In this document: in pieces, positions 37,942 to 47,754 of the stretch
How positions within the stretch are numbered: the first letter of the stretch is position 1
How the letters are laid out: each line of letters starts with the position of its first letter
From: an uncultured Eubacteriales bacterium
Lineage (GTDB): Bacteria > Bacillota > Clostridia > Oscillospirales > Acutalibacteraceae
Direction: 5' to 3'
Assembly: GCA_934675165.1 (NCBI GenBank)
Contig: CAKUPP010000005.1
Span: 14,966 to 78,965, forward strand
DNA length: 64,000 nucleotides
The notes under the pieces: generated by a model
The model's input: only the letters and a program-made list of their open reading frames with translations
The model's database searches: none
Told to the model about the DNA's origin: nothing
Position numbers and translations under genes: made by a program

Positions 37942-38209
37942 TAGTTTTTTGCAACATATTCGTACATTTTTCAAAAGCGAATTCCTAATGCAAAATGTAA
38001 CACCAACATTTTAAGTCGTGTTTACCATAAGGGAAAAACGTGGTAGAATTTAGTTCGAAAAAACACCTTCCCTTTTTTTACGGTAAATGCGTGCCTTTCA
38101 CTGTCATTGTATTTATTTTGAGAATTAGTGATTTAAAACCAACATTGAAACAAATGCTACAAAATGCTATAATTACAGACATAGATCAATTTTGTAAGAG
38201 GGTGAAACT

Positions 38210-38893
38210 ATGCATGAAGGCCATCGAGATCGGCTTAAAAATAAATTTTTAAATAACGGTATAGACGGTTTTGAGCCTCATGAAATATTAGAATTGGCTT
38301 TGTTTTACGCTATACCGAGGAAGGATACAAACGAACTCGCACATAGACTACTAAGCCATTTTGGAAATTTTACCGCCGTATTAGAAGCCCCGGTAAATTG
38401 TTTAACAAAAATAGACGGAATAGGCAAATCTGCTGCAATATTTTTAAAACTTATTCCGTGTTTATCGAGAATTTATTATGAATCAAAATGCTCATGTGGC
38501 GAAAAAATTCCTACATTAAGTGAACTAAGAAAAAGCATATGCACAAAATTTATAGGACGAACGAGTGAAGTGTTTATGCTTTTTGTAATGGATGCCAAGG
38601 GCAAACTAATTTGCGAACAAGTTATAAGCACAGGCAACGCAAACGCGGTAAATATCAATATGAAAAAAGTGATCGAAATTATTACATCGCACAATGCAGC
38701 TTCTGTAATTGTTGCACATAATCATCCAAGCGGAATCGCTCTCCCCTCGCGCTCAGATTTGATTTCAACAAAAAAACTTTCAACCATTTTTTCTAGCATG
38801 GGAATAGCATTTTTGGACCACATTATAGTTTGTGAAGACGAGTATGTTTCACTAAAAGAGTGTACCGAATTAAACATAAATTGTTTTTCTTAG
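38210..38893 (+). CDS. radC: RadC family JAB-domain protein
   Basis: 227 residues. An N-terminal helix-hairpin-helix part contains KIDGIGKSAAIFL. The JAB metal site has VIVAHNHPSG followed by SDL. RadC proteins are abundant, sometimes on mobile elements. A repair role was proposed long ago but the biochemical function is unclear. The context here is chromosomal, upstream of a radical-SAM-like gene. AGAGGGTG precedes the ATG. Confidence 0.93.
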   Translation: MHEGHRDRLKNKFLNNGIDGFEPHEILELALFYAIPRKDTNELAHRLLSHFGNFTAVLEAPVNCLTKIDGIGKSAAIFLKLIPCLSRIYYESKCSCGEKIPTLSELRKSICTKFIGRTSEVFMLFVMDAKGKLICEQVISTGNANAVNINMKKVIEIITSHNAASVIVAHNHPSGIALPSRSDLISTKKLSTIFSSMGIAFLDHIIVCEDEYVSLKECTELNINCFS

Positions 38894-38932
38894 TTCAAGT
38901 ATTACTACACACTAAATTTTGTGAGGGATTTT

Positions 38933-39628
38933 ATGCAAAAAGTTCAAACTAGATATTCAAAAATAACACATAAGTTTCCAAGAGAATTTGTGCTTCTTCA
39001 AGGGAAAGGATGCTTTTGGAAAAAATGTGCTTTTTGTGATTATTATCAAGATATAAGTTCTGATCCATTTTCTATAAATAAAGATGTTATAAAAAATATA
39101 ACAGGTGAATTTAAAGTTTTAGATGTAATAAATTCAGGTTCAGCAATGGAACTTGATAGTAAAACTTTAAATTTTTTAAAAAATAAAATTTATGATTGTT
39201 CGATTAATGAATTGTGGTTTGAAGTCCATTGGGCTTACAGAAATGTCTTAGAAAAATTTGCAAAACAGTTTCCAGAGTGTAACGTTAATTTCAGAACAGG
39301 AGTAGAAACATTTGACCCACATCTTAGAACATTTTGGAATAAAGGAATTCCTGAAAATGTAACTCCAGAAGATATTGCAAAATATTTTAAAAGCGTTTGT
39401 TTACTAATTGGTACAGAAAATCAAAATTTTGATTCAGTAATTAGAGACATAGAAATTGCCGAAAAATATTTTGATCACTACATGATAAACGTATTCGTAC
39501 CCAATAGTACAAGTCTCAAAAAAAATTCCAATTTAATAAACAGATTTATCAACGAAATTTATCCTAACATAAAAAATAACCCCAAAGCTGAAATATCACT
39601 AAATATTACTGATTTGGGGGTAGGTTAA
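38933..39628 (+). CDS. Radical-SAM-like iron-sulfur protein
   Basis: 231 residues from the ATG at 38933 with GTGAGGG upstream. The cluster motif GCFWKKCAFCDYY has CX4CX2C spacing rather than the standard CX3CX2C. A later RTGVETFDPHLR segment resembles the conserved back half of the radical SAM barrel. The protein is short for the family, and its substrate is unknown. It sits two bases before rluD, so the two are translated from one transcript, which hints at RNA modification. Confidence 0.65.
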   Translation: MQKVQTRYSKITHKFPREFVLLQGKGCFWKKCAFCDYYQDISSDPFSINKDVIKNITGEFKVLDVINSGSAMELDSKTLNFLKNKIYDCSINELWFEVHWAYRNVLEKFAKQFPECNVNFRTGVETFDPHLRTFWNKGIPENVTPEDIAKYFKSVCLLIGTENQNFDSVIRDIEIAEKYFDHYMINVFVPNSTSLKKNSNLINRFINEIYPNIKNNPKAEISLNITDLGVG

Positions 39629-39630
39629 TT

Positions 39631-40566
39631 TTGAGTTTTTTTGAATTTAAAACTTTTTCAAGTGATAAAAATATCAGACTAGATAATTTTTTAAATACTA
39701 AGCTACCAGACATGTCCAGAACATACATACAAAAACTTATTGAAGAAAAAATGGTAAGTGTTAATGGATTTTACAAAAATAAAAACTATAAAGTAGTTCC
39801 TGGTGTAACAATTAAAATTAATGTTCCAGAACCTAAAAAGCTTGACGTTGTCCCTCAAAATATCCCTATTGAAATAATATATGAAGATAGTGATTTACTG
39901 GTAGTAAATAAACCCAAGGGAATGGTTGTTCACCCTGCACCAGGTAATTATGAAAATACATTAGTAAACGCGCTACTATTTCACTGCAACGGATCATTGT
40001 CCGGAATAAATGGAATACTTCGCCCCGGAATCGTTCACAGAATAGATAAAGATACTAGTGGGTTATTAATGGTAGCTAAAAACGATAATTCACATAATTT
40101 TTTGGCAGCACAAATTAAAGATCATTCATTTGAACGTACATATGAAACCATAGTAGTTGGAAATATAAAAGAAAATAAGCAAACCATAAATACCAATATT
40201 TCTAGACATAAAACTAATCGTAAAAAAATGGCAGTTACATCTTTTGGTGGGAAAAATGCCATAACGCATTATGAAGTTTTGAAAAGGTACGGATTATACA
40301 CTCACTTAAAAGTAAAACTAGAAACAGGAAGGACTCACCAAATACGCGTGCACATGGCACACATAGGGCACAGCGTACTTGGTGACGAAGTCTACGGAAA
40401 CACAAAATTAAACCCATTTAGTTTTGTTAAAGGTCAATGTCTTCACGCAAGAACAATTGGATTCATTCATCCATCAACACAAAAGTACATGGAATTTACA
40501 AGCAATCTTCCCGAATATTTTTCAAAAGTACTTTCAATACTCAATGAAAAATATTTAAGTTCATAA
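39631..40566 (+). CDS. rluD: RluD-type ribosomal RNA pseudouridine synthase
   Basis: 311 residues from a TTG start preceded by GGGGGTAGG. An S4 RNA-binding domain comes first, then the catalytic motif HRIDKDTSGLL with the active aspartate, and later GRTHQIRVHMAHIGHSVLGD. The family modifies uridines in 23S rRNA; which site cannot be read here. Its end overlaps the convergent solute-binding protein gene by six bases. Confidence 0.93.
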   Translation: MSFFEFKTFSSDKNIRLDNFLNTKLPDMSRTYIQKLIEEKMVSVNGFYKNKNYKVVPGVTIKINVPEPKKLDVVPQNIPIEIIYEDSDLLVVNKPKGMVVHPAPGNYENTLVNALLFHCNGSLSGINGILRPGIVHRIDKDTSGLLMVAKNDNSHNFLAAQIKDHSFERTYETIVVGNIKENKQTINTNISRHKTNRKKMAVTSFGGKNAITHYEVLKRYGLYTHLKVKLETGRTHQIRVHMAHIGHSVLGDEVYGNTKLNPFSFVKGQCLHARTIGFIHPSTQKYMEFTSNLPEYFSKVLSILNEKYLSS

Positions 40567-41496
40567 TACGTTCCACTTCTTTGCAATAGAATAATTTTTT
40601 GAATACCATTTGCTTGCTTCGCATCCAGGGTTTAAAGCATATTTCTCTATTTCACTGTCTATAAAATTTTTAAGATTTTCATTGCCTTTCATAAAAAATA
40701 TTCCTTTACCAGAGGACACATCTTTAATCTGTTTACGACTCAGTGCTATATCGTTGTTGTTTTTAAGATATACATCTTTTTTTGCGGGCGATTCTACCAC
40801 TGCGTCTATTTCTTTGTTTTTAAGTGCTTTAAAATAATTTTCTTCTGAAGTATATTTTTTTATTTCAGAATTTTTATATACCGCCTTTATTGAATCAATG
40901 TATGGCTTTTGATCTCTTGTACCAAATATTGGATTAGATGGCAATGCTTCACCTTTTCTTGTAAAAATAATAAAATTATTTTTTACCCAAGAGTCATATC
41001 CAATGCTGATTGTGTATTCTTCACCCAAAGAATATGCATCTATTAAAAGACCTGAAACAACCATATCAATTTCTCCATTTTTTAAAGCTTCCATCATAGA
41101 ACTCAATTTGTTAAATTCCACAAAATCACACTTTACACTCATATCCTCAGCTATTTTTTCGCACAATTGTTTTTCCCATCCAAACCATTCATCTGTATTT
41201 AATTTATCTACAGTTTTTGATTTTTTATCTTCTGGCATTTTAAACCACGACCAACGAAATGCACGCATACCAATTTTTAAAACACCACGATTTTTTACAG
41301 AATCTACTGAATGATATGTAACATTTTTAAACATATTTGTGTCTTCATTACTTTGCATCTCAGACGTTGATAGTTGATCTTGAGTACCATTTTTGGGATT
41401 TTGATCATCTATTTTATTGCAAGATGATAAACTTATTGTTATAAATATTAGCATACACGTAAAAACAAAATAGGTTCTAAAATTTTTATTTTTCAT
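40561..41496 (-). CDS. Amino-acid-type solute-binding lipoprotein (family 3)
   Basis: 311 residues. The lipobox LSSC (Cys about 26) anchors it outside the membrane. After a polar linker the periplasmic-binding domain has VLKIGMRAFRWSWF, MEALKNGEIDMVVSGL and ALKNKEIDAVVESP, as in polar amino-acid ABC systems. No permease or ATPase gene is adjacent. It may serve a transporter encoded elsewhere or act as a sensor. Confidence 0.82.
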   Translation of the reverse strand: MKNKNFRTYFVFTCMLIFITISLSSCNKIDDQNPKNGTQDQLSTSEMQSNEDTNMFKNVTYHSVDSVKNRGVLKIGMRAFRWSWFKMPEDKKSKTVDKLNTDEWFGWEKQLCEKIAEDMSVKCDFVEFNKLSSMMEALKNGEIDMVVSGLLIDAYSLGEEYTISIGYDSWVKNNFIIFTRKGEALPSNPIFGTRDQKPYIDSIKAVYKNSEIKKYTSEENYFKALKNKEIDAVVESPAKKDVYLKNNNDIALSRKQIKDVSSGKGIFFMKGNENLKNFIDSEIEKYALNPGCEASKWYSKNYSIAKKWNVL

Positions 41497-41542
41497 GCAA
41501 TGTCCCTCTCCATACGTTATACTTGTACACTTATATGAAAAT

Positions 41543-42610
41543 TTATTTTAATAAATTCCTTAAAGTTTGAATTCTTTTACAATCGATATTCAATTTTTGA
41601 AAAAATGGTTTGTCTGTTACATCTAAAAATTTAGTTATGTACTGTTTTCTTTTAGAAACATCTCTAAATTCTTTAACTAAAACATGATAATTAAAACCAA
41701 GAATAATTCGCTTTAACCATGCTTCAGCGCCTAAAAAAGCATTACCTGAATTATATTGCTCAAGCAAATGTTTTGAAATGTTTATGTAGCTTATAGCCTT
41801 TTTTTCAGCATTTAAATCAGAAGTGATTGAATTTTTTCTCCCTGCCCTGTAATGATAAAGAATGTTATTGTCAACTACTACTTTTTTTACTTTAGTAAAC
41901 AAAATAAAATTAAACAACGTATCTTCCCCAAACAAAACATCACTTTCAAATTTGAATTTATTTTCAGTTATAATGGAACGCTTATAAAGCTTGTCCCAAA
42001 CCACTCCCAACCGCAAGTCGCTGTGATTTACAGGAAAGTTTATTAGTGATTTTCCATCGCCAATAATTTTTATGCAAGATTCTCTGTACGGATTTTTTAT
42101 ATTTATATTTATTTTATTGTCAGAAAACGAGTGCCACTTCATTATTAAAACGTCTGCTTGAGCATTTACAATATTTTTATACGCATGCTCATAAGCTGTT
42201 TCTTCAAGATAATCATCAGAATCAACAAATGTAACATAATCACACGAAGATTCACTTAAAGCCTTGTTCCTTGCTGCACACACTCCACTATTTTCCTGGT
42301 TTATTATCTTTATTCTTGAATCACTGTGCGCATATTCTTCCAAAATTTTTTGAGAACTATCTGTAGAACCATCATTAACACAAATAATTTCCAAATCTTC
42401 AAATGTTTGATTTACAACAGAATCCAAACACTGTTTTAAATATTTTTCCGTGTTATACACAGGTATTATCACAGAAAGCTTTGGTTTATAATTTTCAGAT
42501 ACATAATCTTTTGCGGCTGCATTCCAAGAAAAACTTAGCACACAAAATAAAAAAATAAATACAGATACAAACTTAAATTTCAAAAATTTTTTTAATACTA
42601 ATGTTTTCAT
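41543..42610 (-). CDS. Family 2 (GT-A) glycosyltransferase with a Sec signal peptide
   Basis: 355 residues from the ATG at 42610, which has AAGGAGAA upstream. The longer frame has no site. The first 34 residues form a clean signal peptide: basic start, core VSVFIFLFCVLSF, cleavage at AAA-KD. The catalytic domain then begins with LSVIIPVYNTEKYL and contains VNDGSTDSS, the metal motif FVDSDDYL and EDTLFNF. Ordinary GT2 enzymes work in the cytosol, where nucleotide sugars are. An exported one has no donor outside the cell unless it is released into a host cytoplasm. Membrane retention by an uncleaved helix, facing outward, is the alternative. Confidence 0.8.
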   Translation of the reverse strand: MKTLVLKKFLKFKFVSVFIFLFCVLSFSWNAAAKDYVSENYKPKLSVIIPVYNTEKYLKQCLDSVVNQTFEDLEIICVNDGSTDSSQKILEEYAHSDSRIKIINQENSGVCAARNKALSESSCDYVTFVDSDDYLEETAYEHAYKNIVNAQADVLIMKWHSFSDNKININIKNPYRESCIKIIGDGKSLINFPVNHSDLRLGVVWDKLYKRSIITENKFKFESDVLFGEDTLFNFILFTKVKKVVVDNNILYHYRAGRKNSITSDLNAEKKAISYINISKHLLEQYNSGNAFLGAEAWLKRIILGFNYHVLVKEFRDVSKRKQYITKFLDVTDKPFFQKLNIDCKRIQTLRNLLK

Positions 42611-42919
42611 AATGAATTCTCCTTTACATAATAAAATTTGGATATATACAAACAATAACCTTAAATACCCTATTAAACAAAATATTGATTTCCTAAATTT
42701 CATAAAACAATTTTACGAATAAACCAGAATGCAAAAATATTTTTTTATACACAATAGATATATTGATATATATAATACACTATTTAAAAAAAAAATAAAA
42801 CTAATTTTTTAAATTTATTTTTCGCCTTCCATTTAAATCATCAAATATAGTAAATAATTTTAACTTTTTTTATTTTTCAACATAACATAGTATAAAAAAT
42901 TATATTTGGAGTTGGTTTT
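42611..42919. other. Intergenic upstream of feoAB
   Basis: About 310 very AT-rich bases between divergent genes. No gene or clear operator is seen. A TATAAA box near 42892 could serve feoA, but I find no matching -35. Confidence 0.35.
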
Positions 42920-43159
42920 ATGAAAAAAGAGAGCACTACGCTTTCAAAATCAGTTCTTGGTACGATATATGAAATTATATCCGTAAACACAAACAAAACC
43001 ATACAACAACGTATATTTGACTTGGGAATAATTCCTGGAGCAATTATAAAACCTGTGCAAAAAAGTCCACTTGGCGATCCAACAGCGTACTGCATTCAAG
43101 GATCAATAATAGCTTTGCGAAACAGTGACGCAGCAAATATTATAGTTAAAAAATATTAA
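42920..43159 (+). CDS. feoA: Ferrous iron transport protein A
   Basis: 79 residues, the usual SH3-like FeoA. IQQRIFDLGIIPGAIIKPV and a later PTAYCIQGSIIALR strand are typical. It assists FeoB, whose gene starts 18 bases downstream. GGAG precedes the ATG. Confidence 0.93.
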   Translation: MKKESTTLSKSVLGTIYEIISVNTNKTIQQRIFDLGIIPGAIIKPVQKSPLGDPTAYCIQGSIIALRNSDAANIIVKKY

Positions 43160-43177
43160 TTTTTGGAGTTGATTTTA

Positions 43178-45316
43178 ATGAAACTTTTGAAAAGTCTTCC
43201 CCCAAAAATAACAACATCAAAAAAGCCAACACACCGCCCCACAATTGTAAAGACTATAGCTATTGCAGGAAACCCAAATGTAGGGAAAAGCACACTATTC
43301 AACGCTTTAACCGGTCTTAAACAGCATACAGGGAATTGGCCAGGTAAAACTGTGGAATGTGCAACCGGAACATGCTACTGTGACAACTATAAATTTAAAC
43401 TTGTAGATTTACCCGGAACATATTCTCTACAAGCAAATTCTCCAGAAGAAGAAATTGCCAGAGACTTTATATGTTTTAATAAACCTGACGCAATTATAGT
43501 TATAGTTGATGCTACTTGCCTTGAACGTAATTTGAATTTAGCAATTCAAATACTTGAATTAACTAAAAATGTAATAATTTGCGTAAATTTAATAGACGAA
43601 GCAAAAAAGAAAAAAATACATATAGATCTTGATGAACTTTCAATGCAGCTTGGTGTTCCAGTAGTTGCAACAAATGCACGTTCAAAAAAAGGAATAAACG
43701 TTTTAATAAATCAAACTAAAAATTTATGTATGGGAAATATAAAAACATTTACCATACCAGTCAATTATAACACCAAAATAGAAGCCGCACTTTTTTCAAT
43801 ATCTCAAACACTCCCTCAAGAAATCAAATCTCAAATAAATGCCAAATGGTTAAGTCTCCAATTTTTGAAAAATTATTCTCAATTTAAACTATCTTTTGAA
43901 AATCACACAAAAATTGATATTTTTAATAATGAACAATTTAAAAAAACATTTTTTGAAGAAAAACAAAATATTGACGAAGACACATCGCTATCAATAAAAG
44001 AAGATATAGCAAAAACAATCGTTAAAAGATGCAAGCATATCTATAGCGTTTGCGTCTCAGCGGAACCCGAATACGATAAAACAGATAGAAAAATAGACAA
44101 AATACTTACATCAAAAATAGCAGGGTACCCAGCAATGGCGTTGCTATTGGCAGGTATATTTTGGATTACAATAACTGCAGCCAATTTTCCATCTCAAATA
44201 ATTGCATCATTTTTATTTTCTCTCCAAGATAAAATGATGGGGTTTTTTACTTCTACAAATTTACCTCCTTGCATTTATGAAATTTTGGTTATGGGAATAT
44301 TCAGAACACTTGCTTGGGTTGTATCTGTAATGCTTCCACCGATGGCAATATTTTTCCCTTTATTCACATTTTTAGAGGATGTTGGCTATTTACCAAGGGT
44401 AGCTTTTAATTTAGATAAATTATTTAAAAAATGTGGTGCACACGGGAAACAGTCTTTAACTATGTGTATGGGCTTTGGGTGCAATGCATGCGGAATAATA
44501 GGATGCAGAATAATAGACTCCCCACGTGAAAGATTGATAGCGCTATTAACCAATAACTTTATCCCTTGTAACGGCAGATTTCCTTTGTTAATATCCATAA
44601 TTACTATGTTTTTCGTCAGTTATTCTTTCAGTTTTTCAAATACAATTATCTCAGCAATAATTTTAACATTAACTATTTTAGCAGGAATATTTACAAGTCT
44701 TGTAATTTCAAAAATTTTATCCTCAACAATTTTAAAAGGAGTGCCTTCTTCTTTTATCTTAGAACTACCACCTTACCGACATCCACAAACATCAAAAATT
44801 TTGATACGTTCTGTTTTAGATAGAACCATATTTGTACTTGGAAGAGCCATAGCAGTTGCAGCACCCGCAGGATTACTGATATGGTTTATGGCAAATATAA
44901 AATTTGGTAATGTTAGCATCTTAATACACTGTGCAAATTTTTTGGACCCGTTTGCTAAATTAATCGGAATGGATGGAATAATTTTAATGGCATTTATACT
45001 AGGATTTCCAGCCAATGAAATTGTTTTTCCAATAATTATAATGAGCTATATGGCAACCGGAACACTTACTGAACTTGAAAGCTGTTCTCAACTTCATTCC
45101 TTACTTGTTGCCAATGGCTGGACTTATATAACAGCAATTTGTGTAATGTTATTTTCATTAATGCACTTTCCATGTGGAACAACTTGCTTGACAATAAAAA
45201 AAGAAACCGGAAGTTGGAAATGGACTGCATTATCTTTTGTCATCCCCACAATAACCGGCATTATAGTATGTTTCATAACATCAAATGTTTTACACCTTGT
45301 AAGCAAATTTACTTAA
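43178..45316 (+). CDS. feoB: Ferrous iron transporter FeoB
   Basis: 712 residues from the ATG at 43178 with TGGAG upstream. The N-terminal G domain has GNPNVGKSTLFNAL (from residue 31), DLPGTYSL and VNLIDEA. The membrane part has two Gate repeats with VGYLPRVAF and GFGCNACGI. It imports Fe2+, which suggests anaerobic or host-associated life. It ends four bases into the convergent recO gene. Confidence 0.96.
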   Translation: MKLLKSLPPKITTSKKPTHRPTIVKTIAIAGNPNVGKSTLFNALTGLKQHTGNWPGKTVECATGTCYCDNYKFKLVDLPGTYSLQANSPEEEIARDFICFNKPDAIIVIVDATCLERNLNLAIQILELTKNVIICVNLIDEAKKKKIHIDLDELSMQLGVPVVATNARSKKGINVLINQTKNLCMGNIKTFTIPVNYNTKIEAALFSISQTLPQEIKSQINAKWLSLQFLKNYSQFKLSFENHTKIDIFNNEQFKKTFFEEKQNIDEDTSLSIKEDIAKTIVKRCKHIYSVCVSAEPEYDKTDRKIDKILTSKIAGYPAMALLLAGIFWITITAANFPSQIIASFLFSLQDKMMGFFTSTNLPPCIYEILVMGIFRTLAWVVSVMLPPMAIFFPLFTFLEDVGYLPRVAFNLDKLFKKCGAHGKQSLTMCMGFGCNACGIIGCRIIDSPRERLIALLTNNFIPCNGRFPLLISIITMFFVSYSFSFSNTIISAIILTLTILAGIFTSLVISKILSSTILKGVPSSFILELPPYRHPQTSKILIRSVLDRTIFVLGRAIAVAAPAGLLIWFMANIKFGNVSILIHCANFLDPFAKLIGMDGIILMAFILGFPANEIVFPIIIMSYMATGTLTELESCSQLHSLLVANGWTYITAICVMLFSLMHFPCGTTCLTIKKETGSWKWTALSFVIPTITGIIVCFITSNVLHLVSKFT

Positions 45317-46068
45317 ACTAAATTTAAACTATTATAGAAATTCAGTGAATTAAAATCAGGTGAAACATGCATCTTTACATAACTTTCACAAATTTCTGAA
45401 ATTTTTTTTATAGCTTTATCAGATATCTCAAAAGAAAACAATTTATCAATAGGGCTATATACAATATGTCTAAGCGCAAAAATTATACCCTCACTCAGTG
45501 CATATCCATCGTCACTATAGCCACACTTTTTAATGCATTTTTCGCAAATCATTACAGCATTTTTTACATCAAACAATACTTTGCCACTTTTATAAACTCC
45601 GCATATCTTGCAAGCAATTAAATTTGGAAGGTAACCACAAAGCGAACAACTTTTCATTTCAAAAATTGATTTTATTAATAACGGGTTTCGTTTTTTATTT
45701 GATAAATAAAAAAGTGAATTTAAAAGAAGTCTAAGGTAGTCTTTACATACATTGGACTCGGGAGACAAATTAAGTGTGAGCTCACAAAAATATCCCGCTA
45801 AAGATAACAGCATTAAATCACCACGTACATCCCAAAACATCTCCTGAATTTCGCTCTCGCACACAGTATACCCAACTTTACTTTCATAAAGTGTAAAACG
45901 GCCATAAGAAAACATTTGAAGCCCAGCATTTGCAGTGTTTTTAAGCATTCTACATCTGCGAGCTTTCACCGTAATTATTCCTCTATCATCAGTAAGCACT
46001 GTAAGTATCTTATCGTTTTCTCTGTAATTAACCTCTTTAAGTATAATTCCTTTTATTTCTAATTTCAT
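45313..46068 (-). CDS. recO: DNA repair protein RecO
   Basis: 251 residues. An N-terminal OB fold (KGIILKEVNYRENDKILTVL) is followed by a helical domain and a four-cysteine zinc site (CSLCG, CKICG, CEKC). It loads RecA together with RecR. The start has AAGGAG, which lies inside the preceding yqzL gene, so the two overlap by 32 bases and may be translationally coupled. Confidence 0.93.
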   Translation of the reverse strand: MKLEIKGIILKEVNYRENDKILTVLTDDRGIITVKARRCRMLKNTANAGLQMFSYGRFTLYESKVGYTVCESEIQEMFWDVRGDLMLLSLAGYFCELTLNLSPESNVCKDYLRLLLNSLFYLSNKKRNPLLIKSIFEMKSCSLCGYLPNLIACKICGVYKSGKVLFDVKNAVMICEKCIKKCGYSDDGYALSEGIIFALRHIVYSPIDKLFSFEISDKAIKKISEICESYVKMHVSPDFNSLNFYNSLNLV

Positions 46069-46204
46069 TATTTGCTCCTTGAGGTATTTTTTCGGATAAA
46101 AGCCCTGAATTCGGACATAGCATATCGTTACACGTTTTGTACTCCAAATAATACAAAATATTTCCTGTTTTTATAAACTTGTTCCAAGCTAATTCCTTGT
46201 TCAT
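46037..46204 (-). CDS. yqzL: YqzL-like small protein
   Basis: 55 residues from the ATG at 46204 with GGGGGG upstream. The core AWNKFIKTGNILYYLEYK matches the short YqzL family that lies between era and recO in Firmicutes. The family function is unknown. The C-terminal 30 residues extend beyond the family core and overlap recO in another frame. Confidence 0.75.
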   Translation of the reverse strand: MNKELAWNKFIKTGNILYYLEYKTCNDMLCPNSGLLSEKIPQGANNEIRNKRNYT

Positions 46205-46325
46205 AGCAAAATCCCCCCATAACAAAAAATTTCAAATATAGTGAAATTATACTACAAACATTGTAAAAGATCAATACTTTTTAATAATATTTTACATTTT
46301 TTAAAAACGTTCATTCCATTTTTAG

Positions 46326-47237
46326 TTAACTTTTGTTCTCTGCATACCCCAAATTATAAAGCCAAGATTCTCGATTTCGCCAGTTTTCCTTAACTTTTAC
46401 CCAAAGCTGAAGATTGACTTTGCAGCCCAACATATTTTCCAATTCTTTCCTTGATTGTATTCCTATTTTTTTTATCATTTGGCCACCTTTTCCAATAATT
46501 ATAGGTTTATGGTTTGATTTTTCACAATATATAATTGCTTCTATATCTGCTATATTTGCAGATCTATTTTTAAATTTTTCAATATATACAGCCGTTCCAT
46601 GCGGCAATTCTTTATCTAAATTAACCAGCATTTTTTCTCTTATAATTTCAGCTGACAATTCTCTTTCTGTTTTATCTGTAATATCATTTTCATCAAAGAA
46701 AAATACCGATGGAAGAGCTAAATTAAAAAGTTCATGTATCAGAGCATCTCTCCCATCACCCGTAAGAGCACAAACCGGAATTATAGCACTATAGTTATAT
46801 ATTTTATTCCAATACGCCATTTCCTCAATTATACAAGTTTTATCCTTTAAAGTATCAATTTTATTTAGAACCAATATAACCGGTATTTTTAAATTAGAAA
46901 ATTTTTCGACAAGACCTTTATCAAATTCATCAGCAGATTTCCCACATTCTACAACATGCATACATGCCTCTGCTCCAGAAATTGAACTATTAACCTCAGA
47001 AATCATATATTTACCCAGTTTTGTCCTAGGTCTATGAATACCAGGTGTGTCTGTAAAAACTAACTGAGTATTATTGCAAGTGTATATCCCTACTACTTTG
47101 TTACGTGTTGTTTGCGGTTTGGGAGAAACAATAGAAATTTTGGAATTTATTATCATATTCATAATCGATGATTTTCCAACATTAGCTTTCCCCACAATAG
47201 ATACAAAAAGTGATTTCGTTTTGATGTTACTTTCCAA
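46326..47237 (-). CDS. era: GTPase Era
   Basis: 303 residues from a TTG start with AGGAGAG upstream. GKANVGKSSIMN (with Lys in place of the usual Arg), DTPGIHRPR and LNKID are the G motifs. The C-terminal KH domain has IIGKGGQMIKKIG, which binds the 3' end of 16S rRNA. It functions in 30S maturation. It overlaps the preceding dgkA by 11 bases. Confidence 0.96.
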   Translation of the reverse strand: MESNIKTKSLFVSIVGKANVGKSSIMNMIINSKISIVSPKPQTTRNKVVGIYTCNNTQLVFTDTPGIHRPRTKLGKYMISEVNSSISGAEACMHVVECGKSADEFDKGLVEKFSNLKIPVILVLNKIDTLKDKTCIIEEMAYWNKIYNYSAIIPVCALTGDGRDALIHELFNLALPSVFFFDENDITDKTERELSAEIIREKMLVNLDKELPHGTAVYIEKFKNRSANIADIEAIIYCEKSNHKPIIIGKGGQMIKKIGIQSRKELENMLGCKVNLQLWVKVKENWRNRESWLYNLGYAENKS

Positions 47238-47748
47238 AATTATCTCTCCTATTTCTGCACAAATTTAATTTTTTTATCTTCATTTTTAATTTATTTTTTA
47301 ATTCTGTTGGCCCTAGTACTACGTATAAATATCCTAAAATTACAAACAAAAGCACCGGAAATATAACCCAAGGATATGAAATAAAAAATTTCCACATCCT
47401 AATGTATCCATTTATATCGCCAAATATATATATACCCTCAATAACAGCTATGATCGCAGAAATCAACACTGCTCCAGCAGCCATATCTTTTGAAATTTTA
47501 GCACTAGAATTATAATCTCTAGCGCAAAAATCGACCACACTTTCAAGAGAACTGTTTATAACTTCCATAGCCATAACAAACCCTATTGTCAAAAAAATTA
47601 TCATATATTTTTCTTTGTTCAAATTGAAAAAAAGAGAAAAAACGAATACACAAAGAGAAACGACCGAATGTACTCTCATATTTCGCTCGTTTCTCACAGC
47701 ATAAACTATACCTTTAAGTGCATACTTAAAACTTTTTATTATTTTCAT
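47227..47748 (-). CDS. dgkA: Diacylglycerol/undecaprenol kinase family protein
   Basis: 173 residues. The DgkA core is recognisable: RNERNMRVHSVV, EVINSSLESVVD with the catalytic Glu, and KDMAAGAVL. Membrane helices lie between. It phosphorylates undecaprenol or diacylglycerol. The last 50 residues add an extra helix and a basic tail beyond the short family form. It lies six bases after ybeY. Confidence 0.93.
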   Translation of the reverse strand: MKIIKSFKYALKGIVYAVRNERNMRVHSVVSLCVFVFSLFFNLNKEKYMIIFLTIGFVMAMEVINSSLESVVDFCARDYNSSAKISKDMAAGAVLISAIIAVIEGIYIFGDINGYIRMWKFFISYPWVIFPVLLFVILGYLYVVLGPTELKNKLKMKIKKLNLCRNRRDNFGK

Positions 47749-47754
47749 AACAAT

